A DNA stretch of 64,000 bases. It comes from Cryobacterium sp. PH31-O1. GTDB lineage: Bacteria > Actinomycetota > Actinomycetes > Actinomycetales > Microbacteriaceae. Below the pieces are notes generated by a model. It was not told the origin of the DNA, searched no databases, and was given only the letters and a program-made list of their open reading frames with translations. Each line of letters begins with the position of its first letter. Position 1 is the first letter of the stretch. The stretch is taken from contig NZ_JASITB010000002.1 in assembly GCF_030063455.1 (NCBI RefSeq), forward strand, positions 372,001 through 436,000, written 5' to 3'. Of this stretch, positions 27,874-36,300 are shown in pieces. The translations under genes were made by a program, and so were the position numbers.

Positions 27874-28212
27874 TTAGGCGATACGAGACACTTGAACTGT
27901 CACGGTGGAGTCGTGGCCATCAGGTATGTGCTGGAGCAGGGCGTCAGCTACACGTGTGGCGGTGTCTGGCGTGGCCGTATCAATACTGGTGCCCACGCGC
28001 ACGGTGATAGCGGTCGTAGCCCCATCTGTGCGGACATCGACGCGGTCGAGGCGTTGCGAGTCCCCGGTCACGACGGCGGCGAGCAGGTGTGAAATTTGAG
28101 TGAGCGTGGGGGCAGGTGGGTAGACAGCGGTGACTCCGTCAATGGCGTGGACCCGTGCCGTGAGCAGGTCTTCATCAAGGGGGTGGCCGTCCTCGTTGCT
28201 GGTGGCGCCCAT
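27874..28212 (-). CDS. Small Asp23-like protein (112 aa)
   Basis: The ATG shares its A with the stop of the preceding gene (TGATG), so it is translationally coupled. The 112 residues contain ARVHAIDGVTAVYPPAP and later LLQHIPDGHDSTVTVQVSRI. This beta-alpha-beta pattern is typical of the short Asp23/Gls24-like partners found in actinobacterial stress clusters. No catalytic or membrane motif is seen. It is the third gene of the sigma factor operon. The family call is tentative. Confidence 0.6.
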   Translation of the reverse strand: MGATSNEDGHPLDEDLLTARVHAIDGVTAVYPPAPTLTQISHLLAAVVTGDSQRLDRVDVRTDGATTAITVRVGTSIDTATPDTATRVADALLQHIPDGHDSTVTVQVSRIA

Positions 28213-28811
28213 CAGGTCTCCTTGTCGCTGTCGGTGGTCTCTCGGTGCAGGTCTTCGATGGTGATGTTGATTGCGGTGATGTTTAGTGCTGTGTGCGTGG
28301 CGAGAGCGTCGGAAATTAGTGCACGCAGCGTGTGTGCGGCATCGGGGATGGGATGGTTCCAGAGAACGCTGGCGGTGACGGAAACGTCAACGGGGGCGCC
28401 GGGTTCCTCAACGTTGCCCTCGAGATGGGAGGTACCAATTAGCAATCCTGGGACGGTATCGCCCACGGTGCGGATCAGGGCGAGAACGGCGCCTTCGGTG
28501 ACGCTGAGATCCACACGTGTGTCGGGGTGAGGCAGTGGGAGAGATCGCCCGGCGCGTACCTCACGGTGGATGTTCGTCATGATGTCCTGAAACCAGTTAG
28601 CCGGCGGAGCTGGCAAGTCAGCGACGTCTTGCGTTATTAGGTCCTGAAAAAGCTGCGACACCCGGGCGAGGCCTTGGAGCGCATTGAGGCACTCGGGGCA
28701 GGTCTCAATGCGGGGGTCGGACGGGGTACGACCAGCTGCAAGATATGCGCTGAGCTCTTCCACCGTTTTTCCGCAGTCGAGTGTTCTGGGTTCGTTGTCG
28801 TTCACCGCCAT
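28212..28811 (-). CDS. Zinc-finger/Asp23-like protein, putative anti-sigma factor
   Basis: The protein has 199 residues. The N-terminal part has the cysteine pattern C-x(n)-ETCPECLNAL with TVEELSAYLAAGR before it. It resembles the zinc-binding anti-sigma domain, although the usual histidine four residues before CxxC is replaced. The C-terminal half (RVDLSVTEGAVLALIR to INITIEDL) has the Asp23-like fold pattern. The gene overlaps the ECF sigma factor by 10 bp, the classic position of an anti-sigma factor. Acting as the sigma factor's inhibitor is inference from position and cysteines. An Asp23 domain in that protein would link envelope stress to release. Confidence 0.62.
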   Translation of the reverse strand: MAVNDNEPRTLDCGKTVEELSAYLAAGRTPSDPRIETCPECLNALQGLARVSQLFQDLITQDVADLPAPPANWFQDIMTNIHREVRAGRSLPLPHPDTRVDLSVTEGAVLALIRTVGDTVPGLLIGTSHLEGNVEEPGAPVDVSVTASVLWNHPIPDAAHTLRALISDALATHTALNITAINITIEDLHRETTDSDKET

Positions 28812-29377
28812 CCCTCCATTTGTGCGTAGATGCTAGCTCGGGCTCGGGCCAGTTTGCCGCGCACGGTCGCTGTGGGTAGTTCCATTTCTTGCGCGATATC
28901 GTCATAGCTGAGTTCTCCGACCTCGCGCAGCAGCCAGCATCGACGTTGGTCCTCTGGCAGTGTGTCAAGCGCCGCTGAGAGTGCCCTCAGCTGCGCGTTT
29001 CTCACGGCAATATTTTCCGGTTGAGTATCAGCGGGCAGCGCCGATTCCAGGTCTGGAAGTTCTACCTCAGCGGGTTTTCGTCGCAGTGAGCTAAACGCGA
29101 GGCGACTGGCGATGCGCATCAGCCAAGGCCGCACCGCGGCCGGATCACGCAGCTCCGGTAGCCGACGCCACGCCGTGTGGAATGCGTCTTGAACGACATC
29201 GTCCGCATCGGCCATAGAACCAACAATCCGCGCAGTGTACGCGCGCATCAACGGGCCATGCCTACGGATCAACGTTTCGAACGCGCCGGTGTCACCGTCC
29301 ACCGCGCGCCCCACCAGGATCGCGTCGGCAACATCCTCCAAACGATCCCTATCGGGGTATTGCACAGTTTCGCTCAT
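28802..29377 (-). CDS. ECF-type RNA polymerase sigma factor
   Basis: This 191-aa protein has sigma-70 region 2 at about residues 25-95, with ADADDVVQDAFHTAWRRLPE and RPWLMRIASRLAFSSLRR. Region 4 at about 130-185 includes LPEDQRRCWLLREVGELSYD and the helix-turn-helix IAQEMELPTATVRGKLARAR. GGGGAG precedes the ATG. It is followed by an overlapping putative anti-sigma gene and faces the Asp23 operon across a 137-bp divergent promoter region. It probably directs that operon through the GAAC-N16-CGTT site. Confidence 0.92.
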   Translation of the reverse strand: MSETVQYPDRDRLEDVADAILVGRAVDGDTGAFETLIRRHGPLMRAYTARIVGSMADADDVVQDAFHTAWRRLPELRDPAAVRPWLMRIASRLAFSSLRRKPAEVELPDLESALPADTQPENIAVRNAQLRALSAALDTLPEDQRRCWLLREVGELSYDDIAQEMELPTATVRGKLARARASIYAQMEGWR

Positions 29378-29460
29378 GCTCCCCGAATCTTCTTAAAGAA
29401 TTTCATGACGAATCCTCGGCTCCGTGCGTCTTACTTCTTGAGCGACACTACCGCTCACGC

Positions 29461-29484
29461 GAACCACGTCATAGTACTTGCGTT
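29461..29484 (+). promoter_or_regulatory. Candidate ECF-sigma promoter of the Asp23 operon
   Basis: GAAC (29461-29464), then 16 bases, then CGTT (29481-29484) matches the general ECF promoter form (GGAAC/CGTT). It lies about 30 bases before the Asp23 start, leaving a short leader with the AAGGA ribosome site. The divergent sigma gene makes self-contained control plausible. No equally good match was found for the sigma operon itself. Confidence 0.55.
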
Positions 29485-29514
29485 TGCGCTTCCCAACACA
29501 TATTAAGGATGATC

Positions 29515-30009
29515 ATGGCTAACGACAACCAGAATTCCACCGTTCCCACTCCCCCCAAGCCTGCTGGCGTTGGTGCAGGCGCATCCCGCGTGGACCGCAC
29601 CGCGCCCTCAGCATCTCCTGTGGATGATTCAGCGGGTGGGCACACCACCATCGCCGATGGTGTGGTGGCTAAGGTCGCTGGAATCGCTGCCCGCGAGGTG
29701 CGCGGCGTGTTCGCTCTCGGTGGTGGCGGTGCTCGTGCGTTCGGAGCGCTGCGCAATGTCGTCAACGCCGAGGATCTTACGCAGGGCGTCAAAGTGGAGG
29801 TCGGCGAGACCCAGGCGGCCGTCGACATCACCATTGTCGTCGAGTACCCCACCCCCGTCCACGAGGTCGCATCGGCCGTCCGCGCGGCTGTCAAGCGCGC
29901 CATCACCAATCTCGTTGGGCTAGAGGTCGTTGAGGTGAACGTCGACGTTAACGACGTACACCTGCCCTCCGACGACAAGGACGACGACTCCGAATCCCGC
30001 GTCCAGTGA
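29515..30009 (+). CDS. Asp23/Gls24 family envelope stress response protein
   Basis: The protein has 164 residues from the ATG at 29515. An ATG at 29509 is too close to the AAGGA site at 29505-29509 to be used well. The N-terminal 40 residues are Pro/Ala/Ser-rich. The Asp23 domain begins with the hallmark TIADGVVAKVAGIAAREVRG and ends near VVEVNVDVNDVHLP, and the tail is acidic. Asp23 proteins sit at the cytoplasmic membrane through AmaP and respond to cell-wall stress. It heads a tightly coupled five-gene run. Confidence 0.92.
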   Translation: MANDNQNSTVPTPPKPAGVGAGASRVDRTAPSASPVDDSAGGHTTIADGVVAKVAGIAAREVRGVFALGGGGARAFGALRNVVNAEDLTQGVKVEVGETQAAVDITIVVEYPTPVHEVASAVRAAVKRAITNLVGLEVVEVNVDVNDVHLPSDDKDDDSESRVQ

Positions 30010-30197
30010 CAGCCACCAAAATGGGCATGGGAATCGGCGCTGTCCTGGCGTTGACGTGGATTGTATTTGGCTTCTGGGCCTTCCTATTTGTCGCCGTTGC
30101 GATGGCTATCGGGGCCTTGATCGGTCGAATTGTCGAGGGAAAACTCGATGTGTCGAGTATCGTTTCCGCAGTCCAGGGCAAGAAGAGCTCGTCGTGA
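30006..30197 (+). CDS. DUF2273-like small membrane protein
   Basis: This 63-aa product starts at a GTG that overlaps the Asp23 stop (GTGA). Two hydrophobic helices (GIGAVLALTWIVFGFWAF, then LFVAVAMAIGALIGRIVEG) are followed by a short polar tail. DUF2273 proteins are regular companions of Asp23 and AmaP genes and are thought to help anchor the complex. Confidence 0.85.
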   Translation: MTATKMGMGIGAVLALTWIVFGFWAFLFVAVAMAIGALIGRIVEGKLDVSSIVSAVQGKKSSS

Positions 30198-30577
30198 CTA
30201 TCACCGACCCTGCTGTCGGTGAAAACGGAACCACCGGCGGCCGCACTCGGATCAGTCCGCGTGCGCTCGACCGGATCGTCTCCACCGTCACAGCCGAAGC
30301 CTTCGGGTCCGACCCAAAGAGAACATCGGTCACCGTAACCGACGAGAGTGGAACGCTTAATCTGGTGATCACGACGCCGGTGAAGGTTCCGTCCTTGCTC
30401 CGGGTGAACATCGACCGCAGTCTGATTGCCCGGACCGGGGGCACAGTCCTGGACCGAGCTGAGGCTGCGCAGGCATCAATCATGTCGCGGGTGTCGGAGT
30501 TGACTGGGTACAGCATCGGCCGGGTCAGTATCCGCCTAAACGGAGCCGATGTGATCCACGAAAGGAGGGTCAAATGA
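30194..30577 (+). CDS. Asp23-like protein (127 aa)
   Basis: The GTG at 30194 overlaps the previous stop and gives 127 residues; the frame is open further upstream inside the DUF2273 gene but without a ribosome site. The region ISPRALDRIVSTVTAEAFGS and the C-terminal IGRVSIRLNGADVIHE resemble the Asp23 fold, although the fit is weaker than for the first gene. It is probably a second subunit of the membrane-associated stress complex. Confidence 0.75.
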   Translation: MTITDPAVGENGTTGGRTRISPRALDRIVSTVTAEAFGSDPKRTSVTVTDESGTLNLVITTPVKVPSLLRVNIDRSLIARTGGTVLDRAEAAQASIMSRVSELTGYSIGRVSIRLNGADVIHERRVK

Positions 30578-31155
30578 GCGAGACCACCGCGCTCTACCAA
30601 CGCATCAAACGTCGCGAGACCCATTCATCCCGCAGTGGACTGGCGATAACCCTCGCGGTCATCGTGATCCTCACTTCTGCCTACGCGATCACTGAGATGA
30701 TCCTTCACCTCGCCGATCAACCGGCGCTGGTCAGCGACATGTTTGGAGTTGCCCAGGCAACAGCGGGTCTGGCGGAGTACACCAATGGGATCGTCGTCGC
30801 TGGTGGCATCGTCACCGCTCTAATTGGGCTCATCATTATGATTGCAGCACTGACCGCAGGACGACGGGCACGGCACCTCGTCGAGACGGAGAAAACCTCG
30901 GCGGTGGTGGACAACGCGGTGATCGCTTCCGGGCTCGCCCGTCACGCCGCCTCCGCCGGGAATATCAGCCCGGACAATGTCACCGTCAGTGTCTCGCACC
31001 GCTCAGCGGTGGTGACGTTGAACCCGACGATCGGCGCGACTATCGACACGAGCGCGGTGCTCGCGGCGGTGCAGGAACAGCTGGACTCGTACGCACTCAT
31101 CCCGAAAGTGCGGCCGCGAGTCGTCATCGACGAATACGGAAAGCGCGGATCATGA
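30574..31155 (+). CDS. Two-helix membrane protein of the Asp23 cluster (DUF6286-like)
   Basis: This 193-aa protein overlaps both neighbours by four bases. Two transmembrane helices (GLAITLAVIVILTSAYAITE near residue 23 and VVAGGIVTALIGLIIMIAAL near 70) are followed by a cytoplasmic Asp23-like or amphipathic domain (NVTVSVSHRSAVVTLNPTIG). The layout matches DUF6286-type proteins found after Asp23 genes in actinobacteria; this name is from memory of gene order and is tentative. Confidence 0.65.
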   Translation: MSETTALYQRIKRRETHSSRSGLAITLAVIVILTSAYAITEMILHLADQPALVSDMFGVAQATAGLAEYTNGIVVAGGIVTALIGLIIMIAALTAGRRARHLVETEKTSAVVDNAVIASGLARHAASAGNISPDNVTVSVSHRSAVVTLNPTIGATIDTSAVLAAVQEQLDSYALIPKVRPRVVIDEYGKRGS

Positions 31156-31757
31156 ACAACACCAACAGGTTCCTGAACCGCACCTTCTCCTTCATCGTCG
31201 GCCTCATACTTCTCGCTTTGGGCGTGGGCGTGATCCTCGTGGCCACGATCCCGCAGGTCAGCGACGCATACAAGAACACTGCGCCGACGGTGGTTGAGAA
31301 GGTCACCAGCTGGTTCGTTGCAGCGCCCATCCCTGGACTTCAACACAGTTGGTGGTTCATCGCCCTGATCGCGGCTCTAGCGCTCCTGATCATCCTGCTC
31401 GTGGTGTTTATTTTCCGGCAGGGCCACGGCCATACCGGGACCCTCTTCACCGACACTCCAGCAGGGCAGGGACACATAACCGTGGAGTCCAAAGTTGCCG
31501 AGCAGCTCATGCAATCAGCGCTTGACGAGCATGCCGAGCTTATCTCGTCGCGGGTCAGTACCTACGAAGTCAACGGGACCCCCGTGCTGAAGATTTCGAC
31601 CACCGCCCGCCGCGGCGTATCCCCGAAGCAGGTTGTTGATGATGTCGAGAACACTCTCGCCTCCCTCAGCGTCCTCCTCGGCCGGGACGTACCGGCGGCA
31701 GTGCAGATCGGCGGCGGATTCCGCGCCGCTACCAGCAAACCCACCCGACTCCGATAA
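31152..31757 (+). CDS. amaP: AmaP-like alkaline shock membrane anchor
   Basis: This 201-aa protein overlaps the previous gene by four bases. Two transmembrane helices (FSFIVGLILLALGVGVILVA and WWFIALIAALALLIILLVVF) are separated by an external loop. A cytoplasmic Asp23-like domain follows (TVESKVAEQLMQSALDEHAE and PVLKISTTARRGVSPKQVV). This is the layout of AmaP, which tethers Asp23 to the membrane. Confidence 0.82.
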   Translation: MNNTNRFLNRTFSFIVGLILLALGVGVILVATIPQVSDAYKNTAPTVVEKVTSWFVAAPIPGLQHSWWFIALIAALALLIILLVVFIFRQGHGHTGTLFTDTPAGQGHITVESKVAEQLMQSALDEHAELISSRVSTYEVNGTPVLKISTTARRGVSPKQVVDDVENTLASLSVLLGRDVPAAVQIGGGFRAATSKPTRLR

Positions 31758-31792
31758 CCACAACTCCCAGCCCGACCAGGACAGGCGACGAC

Positions 31793-32200
31793 GTGACCTA
31801 CTGGCTTAGAGCAGTCTCCCGGCTACGACCACGCGTCGTCTGGTTCGCCCTCGGCACAGGAATCTTCTGCTGCATAGCAGTGACCGCGCTCATCCTCGCC
31901 CCCGTCCTCTCACTCATCGGAACCGGACTCGCGTTCGCTCCCTTCGTACAGGTTCCAGTAACGCAGATCATCATCGCGACAATCGGTGGATACATCCTCG
32001 TCCTTGGCCTGCTAACCCTCACCGGCCTGAGCCGAAACGGAGCCCTGTCTTGGTTTCTCGCGAGTACGGCAACACTTCTCTGCCTCATCGTGTCTCTCTA
32101 CCCTCTATTTGCCGTCGCTTTCGCAGCCGTCGACAACGCCGGCAACGCGATCCCGTGGATTCTCGACTGGATCGCTCGCATCCGCGGCGGCCCCACCTAA
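31793..32200 (+). CDS. Multi-helix membrane protein (135 aa)
   Basis: The GTG start has no strong ribosome site. About three to four transmembrane helices are visible: WFALGTGIFCCIAVTALILA, TQIIIATIGGYILVLGLLTL and ASTATLLCLIVSLYPLFAVA. The C-terminus is short and basic. I recognise no family. It follows AmaP by 35 bp and precedes a GlsB protein, so it is probably part of the stress operon. Confidence 0.68.
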   Translation: MTYWLRAVSRLRPRVVWFALGTGIFCCIAVTALILAPVLSLIGTGLAFAPFVQVPVTQIIIATIGGYILVLGLLTLTGLSRNGALSWFLASTATLLCLIVSLYPLFAVAFAAVDNAGNAIPWILDWIARIRGGPT

Positions 32201-32284
32201 TTGTTCGTCCCACGCATCTCACGCACACACATCCTCACCATCCCTGACCTAGCACACCCCGCGTCTACATAAAGGAACATCATC

Positions 32285-32548
32285 ATGGGCTTCTTCGGTT
32301 TTCTTCTCCTCGGCCTCCTGGCCGGCGCCATCGCCAAACTCGTCCTCCCCGGCAAACAGGCCGGCGGCTGGTTCATCACCCTTCTCCTCGGAGTCGTCGG
32401 AGCTCTCCTCGGTGGATGGCTCGGCGGTCTCCTCTTCAACGCCCCCCTCCAAGACTTCTTTAGCCTCCAAACCTGGATCCTCGCCATCGTCGGATCTCTC
32501 ATCGTCCTCCTCGCCTACGGCTTCATCGCAGGCCGACGCCGCGCGTAA
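32285..32548 (+). CDS. GlsB/YeaQ/YmgE family stress membrane protein (copy 1)
   Basis: This 87-aa protein begins MGFFGFLLLGLLAGAIAKLV and contains LPGKQAGGW and LLLGVVGALLGGWLGG, the transglycosylase-associated (GlsB) signature with three helices. AAAGGA precedes the ATG. A close paralogue lies at 36505-36768. These proteins accompany general stress responses; function is unknown. Confidence 0.9.
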   Translation: MGFFGFLLLGLLAGAIAKLVLPGKQAGGWFITLLLGVVGALLGGWLGGLLFNAPLQDFFSLQTWILAIVGSLIVLLAYGFIAGRRRA

Positions 32549-32610
32549 TCCCCACCAAGCCCTAAAACCGCCTTCCAACGGGCACACCGTATTCGATCGA
32601 AAGGAACGCA

Positions 32611-32857
32611 ATGACTAATCCTCAGGGAGAACTTCCCCCCAGCGAGGACATCGTCAAGCCGGACCAGTCTGGACTCGCCTGCAAACAGCGGGTGGGCAAA
32701 TAGTCTCCGAGCGTCCCCAACTCGGACAAGACACCCCCTCGACCGGATTGCACAACCCACCAAGCTTGCCCCCGCTTACGGGTTTCTCGCCTCAGCCGAA
32801 TCCAGCTCCGTAATTGGGGCGACCCTCAACGTGAACGGCGGTAAACCCACCCCTTAA
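32611..32857 (+). pseudogene. Remnant of a general-stress SDR oxidoreductase
   Basis: A ribosome site AAAGGA and ATG at 32611 start an SDR-like N-terminus (TNPQGELPPSEDIVKPDQSG) that stops after 30 codons. From about 32765, in a different phase, the typical SDR C-terminus follows (LAPAYGFLASAESSSVIGAT, then LNVNGGKPTP) to a TAA. Such enzymes are normally near 300 aa, so about 220 central residues are gone. This is an internal deletion with a frame change, not a sequencing slip. Confidence 0.65.
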
Positions 32858-33120
32858 CGACGGATGGTATGGGGCATCCGACGTAACCCACGGCCCCTCA
32901 TCGAGAGCTCCTCGTCAACGTGCGACAACGCCACGGCCCACCGTGCGCACGCCGCCCACGGCACGCTGTCTAGCCACGCCCCGTAATCCCTGACGCCATC
33001 ACCGCGATCCTGAGCACTGGACAAAGCGGTGATATTACCCTTCGCAAAAATGCCTGCCCGATCCACGCGAACAGAAATTTTTGCTTCACCTTACACACTA
33101 ATCACTATCAAGGAGGACCC

Positions 33121-33675
33121 ATGAGTGGTCGCAACACAGTCATTAGAAGCCTGCACGACCTTGGACTTGCCGCCTGGTTTGGCGGATCGTTGATGGGCGC
33201 CGTCGGATTGAACGGTGCTACAGCTCAGGCCGCTTCTCCGCAAGATCGGCTCCGGCTCTCCTCGCTCGGCTGGGCCAAATGGGCGCCCGTGCAGCTGGCC
33301 GCGCTCCTTGCCCACGGCATCGGCGGTATCGGACTCATCGGCGCCAACAAGACCCGCTTGGCAGCGCAGCAGGAAAGCCGCACCAACACGACATGGAAAA
33401 CTATCGTCACCGTCCTCGCCGGGGCCACGACCGCCTACTCCGGGATCCTCGGGCGAACAATCAAAAACCACCAAGACGAACCCACCCACGGTGTTACAGA
33501 GCCTGCGGATGGCGCCTCCGACCTGCTCGCGTCGACGCAGCGTCAGCAACGCGTCTTGCAGTGGGTGACACCCGCCCTCACCCTCGTGGTGATCGTCCTC
33601 GCCGCGCAGCAAGGCGAACAACAACGGCCCCTGAAAGGACTTCTGCAGACAACCATTAAGAACTTTCGGAAATAG
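33121..33675 (+). CDS. Conserved membrane protein (184 aa) of the stress island
   Basis: An AAGGAGG ribosome site precedes the ATG. The protein begins SGRNTVIRSLHDLGLAAWFG and has three hydrophobic stretches (GLAAWFGGSLMGAVGLNGA, APVQLAALLAHGIGGIGLIG and VTPALTLVVIVLAAQQGEQQ). I believe similar proteins occur beside stress genes in other actinomycetes, but I cannot name a family. A terminator-like hairpin follows the stop. Confidence 0.75.
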   Translation: MSGRNTVIRSLHDLGLAAWFGGSLMGAVGLNGATAQAASPQDRLRLSSLGWAKWAPVQLAALLAHGIGGIGLIGANKTRLAAQQESRTNTTWKTIVTVLAGATTAYSGILGRTIKNHQDEPTHGVTEPADGASDLLASTQRQQRVLQWVTPALTLVVIVLAAQQGEQQRPLKGLLQTTIKNFRK

Positions 33676-33715
33676 CACCCCGGTCAACCCCTGCGGCCGT
33701 ACACCTCCGGGTGCT
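33674..33715 (+). terminator. Terminator-like hairpin after the 184-aa gene
   Basis: AGCACCCCGG (33674-33683) pairs with CCGGGTGCT (33707-33715) with one bulged base and a long loop. It begins in the stop codon. No U-tract is present. Confidence 0.5.
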
Positions 33716-33816
33716 GGAACTTTGCACCATCTAAATTTCATCCCAACGTGAACCCAGACCCCGTCCACGCCGCGACAACACACCGCCGTCGTGGACGCCC
33801 ACTATTGGAGCTGTCC

Positions 33817-34461
33817 ATGTCAAACACCAACGAATCCACCCACAACCGCAACGCCCCGAACCCCGTCGTCGCCCGTGCCGCCGGCACCGACACCCCGATA
33901 AGGGACCGCATTCTTGAACGAGAAAGGGCACAATTTGGGGGAATGAAGTTCGGATCGGCGTTCTTTGGTTGGCTCACCGCCACCGGAACCGCCCTGCTTC
34001 TTACCGCCCTGCTGGCTGCGATTGGCGCTGTCATCGGGTTTAGTACCAACTCTGACCCCGGCCAAGTCGCCAACAGCGCGGCAGACAACGCCGGCACCAT
34101 CGGAGTGGTCGCCGCGATCATCTTCGCGGTCATAGTGCTGGTCGCGTATTACTGCGGTGGGTACGTCGCTGGGAGGATGGCACGCTTCGACGGCCTCAAG
34201 CAAGGCGTCGCAGTGTGGGTGTGGACGATCATCGTTGCCGTCGTCCTAGCCATTGTCGGCCTCATCGCGGGCAGCCAGGCCGATGTCCTCTCCGGCCTCA
34301 ACAGCGTGCCCCGTATTCCCCTCAATGGCGATGACGTCACCGCCGGCGGCATTTCCACCGCCGTGATCGCCTTGGTGATCAGTCTTCTCGGCGCCATTCT
34401 CGGCGGCCTCGCTGGCATGCGCTACCACCGCCGGGTCGACAATGCTGGCCTCGGCCGCTGA
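33817..34461 (+). CDS. Four-helix membrane protein (214 aa)
   Basis: The ATG at 33817 is chosen because GGAG lies 7 bases upstream. A polar N-terminus of about 50 residues is followed by four helices. The signature-like loop YYCGGYVAGRMARFDGLKQG lies between helices 2 and 3, and GAILGGLAGMRYHRRVD at the end. It resembles YrzE/TIGR04086-type small membrane proteins found in stress clusters. The role is unknown. Confidence 0.75.
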   Translation: MSNTNESTHNRNAPNPVVARAAGTDTPIRDRILERERAQFGGMKFGSAFFGWLTATGTALLLTALLAAIGAVIGFSTNSDPGQVANSAADNAGTIGVVAAIIFAVIVLVAYYCGGYVAGRMARFDGLKQGVAVWVWTIIVAVVLAIVGLIAGSQADVLSGLNSVPRIPLNGDDVTAGGISTAVIALVISLLGAILGGLAGMRYHRRVDNAGLGR

Positions 34462-34533
34462 CAATACAGCCCACCACAATTTCACCACCGCACCACATAT
34501 CCGCACCCACCCCACATAAGAAATGAGAAACGA

Positions 34534-35322
34534 ATGATCAACACGAACAATGTCAACGACCTCATCGGCGCCGACGTGTACGGCATCGGCGACGACAAGA
34601 TCGGATCCGTCGGGCAGGTATATGTCGACTCCGATACTCAAGCTCCGACTTGGGTCACCGTCAAGACGGGCCTGTTTGGTGGATCGGAAACCTTCGCACC
34701 GCTAGACGACGCGACGTTCGACGACGGAATCGTACGCGTCATGTATGAGAAGTCGAGGGTGAAAGACGCCCTCCGCATTGACGATGATGGCGCCTTGAGC
34801 GAAGAAGAAGAATCCTCCCTCTACCGCTACTACGGCAAGGAAAAGCGTCCCGGTGTGGCGGATTCCGGCGTCTACGACCAAGATGCCGACAGCGACTCCG
34901 ACGCGACCACGGGCTACGACACCTCCGGCCCAACCACCGATACGGCGATGACTCGCTCTGAGGAGCGCCTACTCGTCGGCACGCAGAAGGTCGAAACTGG
35001 TCGGGCACGGCTTCGGAAGCACATCGTCACCGAAAACGTAACGACGACCGTCCCGGTCAGCCATGAAGAAGTCACCCTGCAGCGTGAACCCATCACCGAC
35101 GCGAACCGGGGCGATGCCACCGCAGGACCCGAACTCAGCGAGGAGGAGCACGAAGTCGTCCTCACCGGTGAGCGCGTGGTCACCAGCAAGGAAACCGTTC
35201 CCGTGGAACGCGTCGCACTCGGCACAGAAACCATCACCGAGCAGCAGCAAGTCAACGCCGCGGTTTCCCACGAGGAGATCGAACTCGTCGACCCTGACAC
35301 CGATACCGCACCCACAAAGTAA
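34534..35322 (+). CDS. PRC-barrel and DUF2382 (YsnF-like) stress protein
   Basis: This 262-aa protein has a PRC-barrel domain at about residues 5-75 (DLIGADVYGIGDDKIGSVGQ and TWVTVKTGLFGGSETFAPL). An acidic linker leads to a DUF2382 domain at about 145-255, with ERLLVGTQKVETGRARLRKH and the repeated VVTSKETVPVERVALGTETI. DUF2382 proteins are linked to general and oxidative stress in actinobacteria and bacilli. No membrane segment is seen. Its function is not known in detail. Confidence 0.88.
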   Translation: MINTNNVNDLIGADVYGIGDDKIGSVGQVYVDSDTQAPTWVTVKTGLFGGSETFAPLDDATFDDGIVRVMYEKSRVKDALRIDDDGALSEEEESSLYRYYGKEKRPGVADSGVYDQDADSDSDATTGYDTSGPTTDTAMTRSEERLLVGTQKVETGRARLRKHIVTENVTTTVPVSHEEVTLQREPITDANRGDATAGPELSEEEHEVVLTGERVVTSKETVPVERVALGTETITEQQQVNAAVSHEEIELVDPDTDTAPTK

Positions 35323-35331
35323 CTCTCCCAC

Positions 35332-35371
35332 TCATGCCGGCCGGCACGCCCTACCACGCTGGCCGGCATGA
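35332..35371 (+). terminator. Terminator-like hairpin after the DUF2382 gene
   Basis: TCATGCCGGCC (35332-35342) and GGCCGGCATGA (35361-35371) form a perfect 11-bp stem, 10 bases after the stop. Confidence 0.65.
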
Positions 35372-35452
35372 CCCTCCCCGTGGATCGGCCGTAGCCGGCC
35401 GCCCCCCTTGTTACTCCTCATTTGTGCTGTACATCTTGGAAAGGTTTCTCCC

Positions 35453-36220
35453 ATGGATTTTCCCGTCGTGCTTCAAAACGGACTCGCAGCAGTGATTGCT
35501 TTCGTCCCGCTGGCCCTGCTGTTCCTCCTTATTCTTATCGTCGGCCTCATCGTTGCCAAGGTGCTCTCCAAGGCCTTGGAGAAGCTGCTTGAAAAAGTCG
35601 GCTTCGACCGAGTCGTAGAACGCGGCGGGATCAAAAAAGCCCTCGCGAACTCCAAACTCGACCCCTCCGACATCATCGCCAAGATTTTGTACTACACGCT
35701 GGTGCTGTTCGTCCTCCAGTTCGCTTTTGGTGTCTTCGGTCCGAACCCGGTCAGTGACCTGCTCGCAGGCATCATCGCGTTCCTGCCAAAGATCATCGTG
35801 GCGATCATCATCATCGTCATCGCCGCAGCGGTCGCCGCCGGTGCAAAGGGCTTGATTCAAAACACCCTGGGGGGGCTGTCCTACGGGAAAGCACTGGCCA
35901 ATATCGCCGCCGTTTTCATCGTGTTCATTGGCATCACAGCAGCATTGAACCAGATCGACGTTGCCACCACCGTCACCACACCGATCCTTATCGCTGTCCT
36001 GGCTATCATCGCGGGCGTCATCATCGTGGGAGCCGGCGGAGGACTAATCAAGCCCATGCAGGCGCGGTGGGAGGCCTACCTCAGCAAAGCTGAGGAAGAA
36101 GCCCCCAAAATTCAGCAGCAGGCTAAAAACGCGCCCAGCATCGCCGAACAAGCCCAGCACGCCAAGCAGCGCGCAGAAAACGCCACCACCTCTTCCCCTA
36201 CCGCACGACGAGCCCGATAA
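35453..36220 (+). CDS. MscS/CmpX-like membrane protein with TM-helix repeats
   Basis: The protein has 255 residues from the ATG at 35453, with GGAAAGG upstream. Five long hydrophobic helices are seen, including FVPLALLFLLILIVGLIVAK and PKIIVAIIIIVIAAAVAAGA. Between the first two lies the conserved ALEKLLEKVGFDRVVERGGI motif of the TM_helix (CmpX, mechanosensitive-like) family. The C-terminal tail is a charged coiled coil. It may act as a mechanosensitive or stress-linked membrane protein; the MscS pore domain proper is absent. Confidence 0.8.
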   Translation: MDFPVVLQNGLAAVIAFVPLALLFLLILIVGLIVAKVLSKALEKLLEKVGFDRVVERGGIKKALANSKLDPSDIIAKILYYTLVLFVLQFAFGVFGPNPVSDLLAGIIAFLPKIIVAIIIIVIAAAVAAGAKGLIQNTLGGLSYGKALANIAAVFIVFIGITAALNQIDVATTVTTPILIAVLAIIAGVIIVGAGGGLIKPMQARWEAYLSKAEEEAPKIQQQAKNAPSIAEQAQHAKQRAENATTSSPTARRAR

Positions 36221-36226
36221 GCCCGC

Positions 36227-36258
36227 CGGTTGGCCCCGCCCACCGGCGGGGCCAACCG
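36227..36258 (+). terminator. Terminator-like hairpin after the MscS-like gene
   Basis: CGGTTGGCCCCGCC (36227-36240) and GGCGGGGCCAACCG (36245-36258) form a perfect 14-bp stem with a 4-nt loop, beginning 6 bases after the stop. There is no U-tract. Confidence 0.75.
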
Positions 36259-36300
36259 CCACCCCACACCCACCAGCATCCACTCCACACCGAGGACGCC

